From Bacteroidales bacterium (GTDB lineage Bacteria > Bacteroidota > Bacteroidia > Bacteroidales > UBA932): DNA of 9,215 nucleotides. Shown piece after piece: positions 7,661 through 9,215 of this stretch (positions within the stretch are counted from its first letter, which is position 1; the number at the start of each line of letters is the position of its first letter). The position numbers were made by a program, and so were the translations under genes. Where the stretch lies: NCBI GenBank assembly GCA_017555445.1, contig JAFZGK010000063.1, positions 1-9,215 of the forward strand, written 5' to 3'. The notes under the pieces are model-generated. The model saw only the letters and a program-made list of their open reading frames with translations, was not told where the DNA came from and did no database searches.

Positions 7661-8842
7661 ATGGCAAACAAGAGAGATTATTATGAGGTGCTGGGCGTCG
7701 ATAAGAGCGCATCGGCAGAAGACATAAAGAAGGCCTACAGAAAACTGGCCATCAAGTACCATCCGGATAAGAATCCGGGTGACAAGGAGGCTGAAGAAAA
7801 GTTCAAGGAAGCGGCTGAGGCTTATTCAGTGTTGAGTGACGCGGACAAGAAGGCTCGTTATGACCAGTTCGGCCATGCCGGAGTAGAGGGTGCCGGTCCT
7901 GACTTCAGCGGAGGCTTCGGCAATCTTAATGACATCCTCAATGACCTCTTCGGAGGAGCATTCGGAGGTGGTTTCGGTGGCTTCGGAGGTTTCGGCAACG
8001 GCTTTGGCGGAGGTTTCGGAGGCGGTCAGCGTCAGCAGCAGAGAGTATATCGCGGACGAGATATCAGAGTTCGAGTGAAGCTCACTCTCGAGGAGATTGC
8101 GCGCGGTGTAGAGAAGGATATAACAATCGAGAAGAGCGTTCCTTGTCAGGACTGTGGCGGAAGGGGAGCGAAGAACAGTTCGGACATCAAGACATGTCCG
8201 GCATGTAACGGTACAGGCCAGGTGCAGAGAGTCGTGAACTCTTTCCTTGGACAGACTGTCACATATTCTACTTGTCAGCAGTGCGGAGGCGAGGGAAAGA
8301 TCATCACAAATCCATGCCGTACCTGCGGTGGAACAGGACTCGTACGCAAGCGTGAGACTATAAAGGTGAAGATTCCTGCAGGAGTCGAGGCCGGCATGCA
8401 GCTTACCATTCAGGGCGAAGGACACGCAGCAAAGAATAACGGTATCAACGGAGACCTTCTCGTGGTTATCGAGGAGCAGGAACATCCAAATATCAAGCGT
8501 GAGGGAAACAACCTCTATTATACTAAGGTGGTTTCATTGCCTGATGCCATCCTCGGTGCAGAGGTTGAGGTGCCATGCCTCGATGGCCCGTACAAGATCA
8601 AAGTCGAGCCGGGTACACAGTCTGGAACTATCGTGCGTCTGAGAAACAAGGGACTTCCTACAGTGAACGGATACGGCGGAACAGGTGACATGTATGTGAA
8701 GATCGCAGTGTGGATACCTAAGAAACTTGAGAAGGAAGATAAGGCAGTGATCGAAACTCTTAGAGGAAAAGAGTCCTTCACACCTAATCCTACCAAGGAA
8801 GACAAGAACTTTTTTGATAAATTGAAAGGTTTGTTTGACTAA
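7661..8842 (+). CDS. dnaJ: DnaJ, Hsp40 co-chaperone (type I)
   Basis: 393 residues, slightly longer than E. coli DnaJ (376). The J domain spans residues 1 to about 70, with HPD at 34-36, which stimulates DnaK ATPase. A long Gly/Phe-rich linker follows (about 75-127, repeated FGG/GFGG units). The zinc region has four CxxCxGxG motifs: Cys162/165, 179/182, 205/208 and 219/222, all eight cysteines intact, binding two zinc ions. The C-terminal substrate-binding beta domains follow (about 230-360, including [19 protein letters not shown], the conserved G(L/M)P segment). It ends with a short dimerisation helix ([10 protein letters not shown]). This is a complete type I J-protein that delivers unfolded clients to DnaK in the cytoplasm. 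No frameshift or missing motif was found, and the extra length is mainly in the Gly/Phe linker. Confidence 0.98.
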   Translation: MANKRDYYEVLGVDKSASAEDIKKAYRKLAIKYHPDKNPGDKEAEEKFKEAAEAYSVLSDADKKARYDQFGHAGVEGAGPDFSGGFGNLNDILNDLFGGAFGGGFGGFGGFGNGFGGGFGGGQRQQQRVYRGRDIRVRVKLTLEEIARGVEKDITIEKSVPCQDCGGRGAKNSSDIKTCPACNGTGQVQRVVNSFLGQTVTYSTCQQCGGEGKIITNPCRTCGGTGLVRKRETIKVKIPAGVEAGMQLTIQGEGHAAKNNGINGDLLVVIEEQEHPNIKREGNNLYYTKVVSLPDAILGAEVEVPCLDGPYKIKVEPGTQSGTIVRLRNKGLPTVNGYGGTGDMYVKIAVWIPKKLEKEDKAVIETLRGKESFTPNPTKEDKNFFDKLKGLFD

Positions 8843-8865
8843 ATTCAAAAATTTCTCTAAAAAAG

Positions 8866-8896
8866 TTTGCAGGATTAAAAATAATGTCTACCTTTG
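8866..8896 (+). promoter_or_regulatory. Complete Bacteroidetes promoter for rplS
   Basis: TTTG at 8866-8869 is a -33 element and TACCTTTG at 8889-8896 is an exact -7 element. The 19-nt spacer is in the expected range. This is the best promoter in the window. It starts 24 nt after the dnaJ stop; no intrinsic terminator for dnaJ is evident between them, so some read-through from dnaJ is possible. Predicted transcription start is about 8900-8902. Confidence 0.8.
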
Positions 8897-8912
8897 CAAT
8901 CCCAAAATCAAA

Positions 8913-8951
8913 GCAACCTCTTGTGCTGGGTGAGAAAAAACACAATGTTGC
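8913..8951 (+). promoter_or_regulatory. Candidate structured leader of rplS
   Basis: In the roughly 75-nt leader, GCAAC (8913-8917) pairs with GTTGC (8947-8951) and, nested inside, TTGTG (8921-8925) pairs with CACAA (8941-8945). An asymmetric internal loop (CTC against T) separates the two helices, and a 15-nt apical loop (8926-8940) caps them. A weaker competing fold is AGCA/TGCT plus CCC/GGG (8901-8930). The fold ends 24 nt before the ATG. Such leaders can autoregulate ribosomal protein genes; L19-type leaders are known in some bacteria, but I cannot tell whether this belongs to a described class. Confidence 0.45.
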
Positions 8952-8975
8952 CAAAATTTTAAATTTAATACAGAA

Positions 8976-9215
8976 ATGGATCTTATTAAAGTAGTAGAGC
9001 AGGCATTCGCAAACGAGAAAGTAGCCAGCTACCCAAAATTCAAAGCCGGTGACACAATCACCGTAACATACAGAATCAAGGAGGGTGACAAGGAGAGACT
9101 TCAGAAGTTCAGAGGAACAGTTATCCAGCTTCGTGGAGCATCAGCAAACACCAGAACATTCACAGTTCGCAAGATGGCTAGTGGTGTAGGTGTTGAGAGA
9201 ATCTTCCCAATGGAG
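8976..9215 (+). CDS. rplS: 50S ribosomal protein L19, 3' partial
   Basis: ATG at 8976 opens 80 codons to the window end, about two thirds of the usual 115 or so residues. The translation begins MDLIKVVEQAFANEKVASYP and includes the family core FKAGDTITVTYRIKEGDKERLQKFRGTVIQLRG, then TFTVRKMASGVGVERIFP, the strongly conserved L19 signature near the middle of the protein. L19 sits at the 30S-50S interface of the ribosome. A strong promoter and a structured leader precede it, and the region just before the start is A/T-rich with no clear Shine-Dalgarno sequence, normal for Bacteroidetes. The codons are regular (AGA for Arg, ATC for Ile), consistent with a highly expressed gene. The stop and any downstream genes are off the window. 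Confidence 0.96.
   Translation, partial: MDLIKVVEQAFANEKVASYPKFKAGDTITVTYRIKEGDKERLQKFRGTVIQLRGASANTRTFTVRKMASGVGVERIFPME

Noticed and set aside
7890..8035. Repeated GGAGGTTTCGG-like units as a DNA repeat
   Set aside because: They encode the Gly/Phe linker of DnaJ and are explained by that protein sequence.
7826..8485. 219-codon open frame on the minus strand inside dnaJ
   Set aside because: It is a shadow of the Gly/Phe-rich and zinc-finger regions of dnaJ; the peptide is low-complexity Ser/Thr/Leu with no recognisable domain.
8843..8856. AAATT-CAAA-AATTT dyad after dnaJ as a terminator
   Set aside because: An A/T-only 5-bp stem without GC content or a proper U-tract is unlikely to stop transcription.

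Overview
The window looks like chromosome from a member of the Bacteroidales (Bacteroides/Prevotella-like, probably gut or rumen). Three things point there. Promoter-like sequences match the Bacteroidetes -7 element TAnnTTTG (5049, 6961 and 8889 on +, 3303 to 3296 on -). Starts generally lack a well-spaced Shine-Dalgarno sequence. The carbohydrate enzymes are of types common in Bacteroidales polysaccharide utilisation loci. These are family-level judgements made by reading, not database results.

Layout. (1) 1-1998 (+) is the 3' part of a family GH31 alpha-xylosidase-type enzyme with the end of a PA14-like insert; its 5' end lies off the window. (2) 2082-3266 (-) is a secreted CE1 (feruloyl esterase-like) hydrolase, convergent with the GH31 gene; a strong bidirectional terminator hairpin sits between them. 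(3) 3422-4276 (+) is an AraC-family regulator divergent from the esterase, followed 5 nt later by a class I SAM-dependent methyltransferase (4282-5034). (4) 5077-6912 (+) is a Uup-type ABC-F ATPase with its own probable promoter. (5) 7075-7659 and 7661-8842 (+) are grpE and dnaJ, a tight two-gene chaperone operon behind a roughly 100-nt leader. (6) 8976-9215 (+) is the 5' part of rplS (ribosomal protein L19), preceded by a complete Bacteroidetes promoter and a leader that can fold into a two-helix hairpin.

Functionally there are two blocks. The left block (GH31 plus CE1 esterase) fits breakdown of decorated hemicellulose such as xyloglucan or feruloylated xylan. The AraC gene next door could regulate the esterase, but that is only positional. 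The right block (ABC-F, GrpE, DnaJ, L19) is housekeeping for translation and protein folding. GrpE and DnaJ are the nucleotide-exchange factor and J-protein of the DnaK system; dnaK itself is not in the window.

I see no CRISPR array, insertion sequence, tRNA/rRNA gene, phage gene, defence system or obvious undescribed multi-gene system. The more interesting signals are regulatory: the rplS leader fold, the structured grpE leader with a possible small membrane-protein ORF, a dyad upstream of the grpE promoter, and two dyads in the esterase/araC intergenic region.
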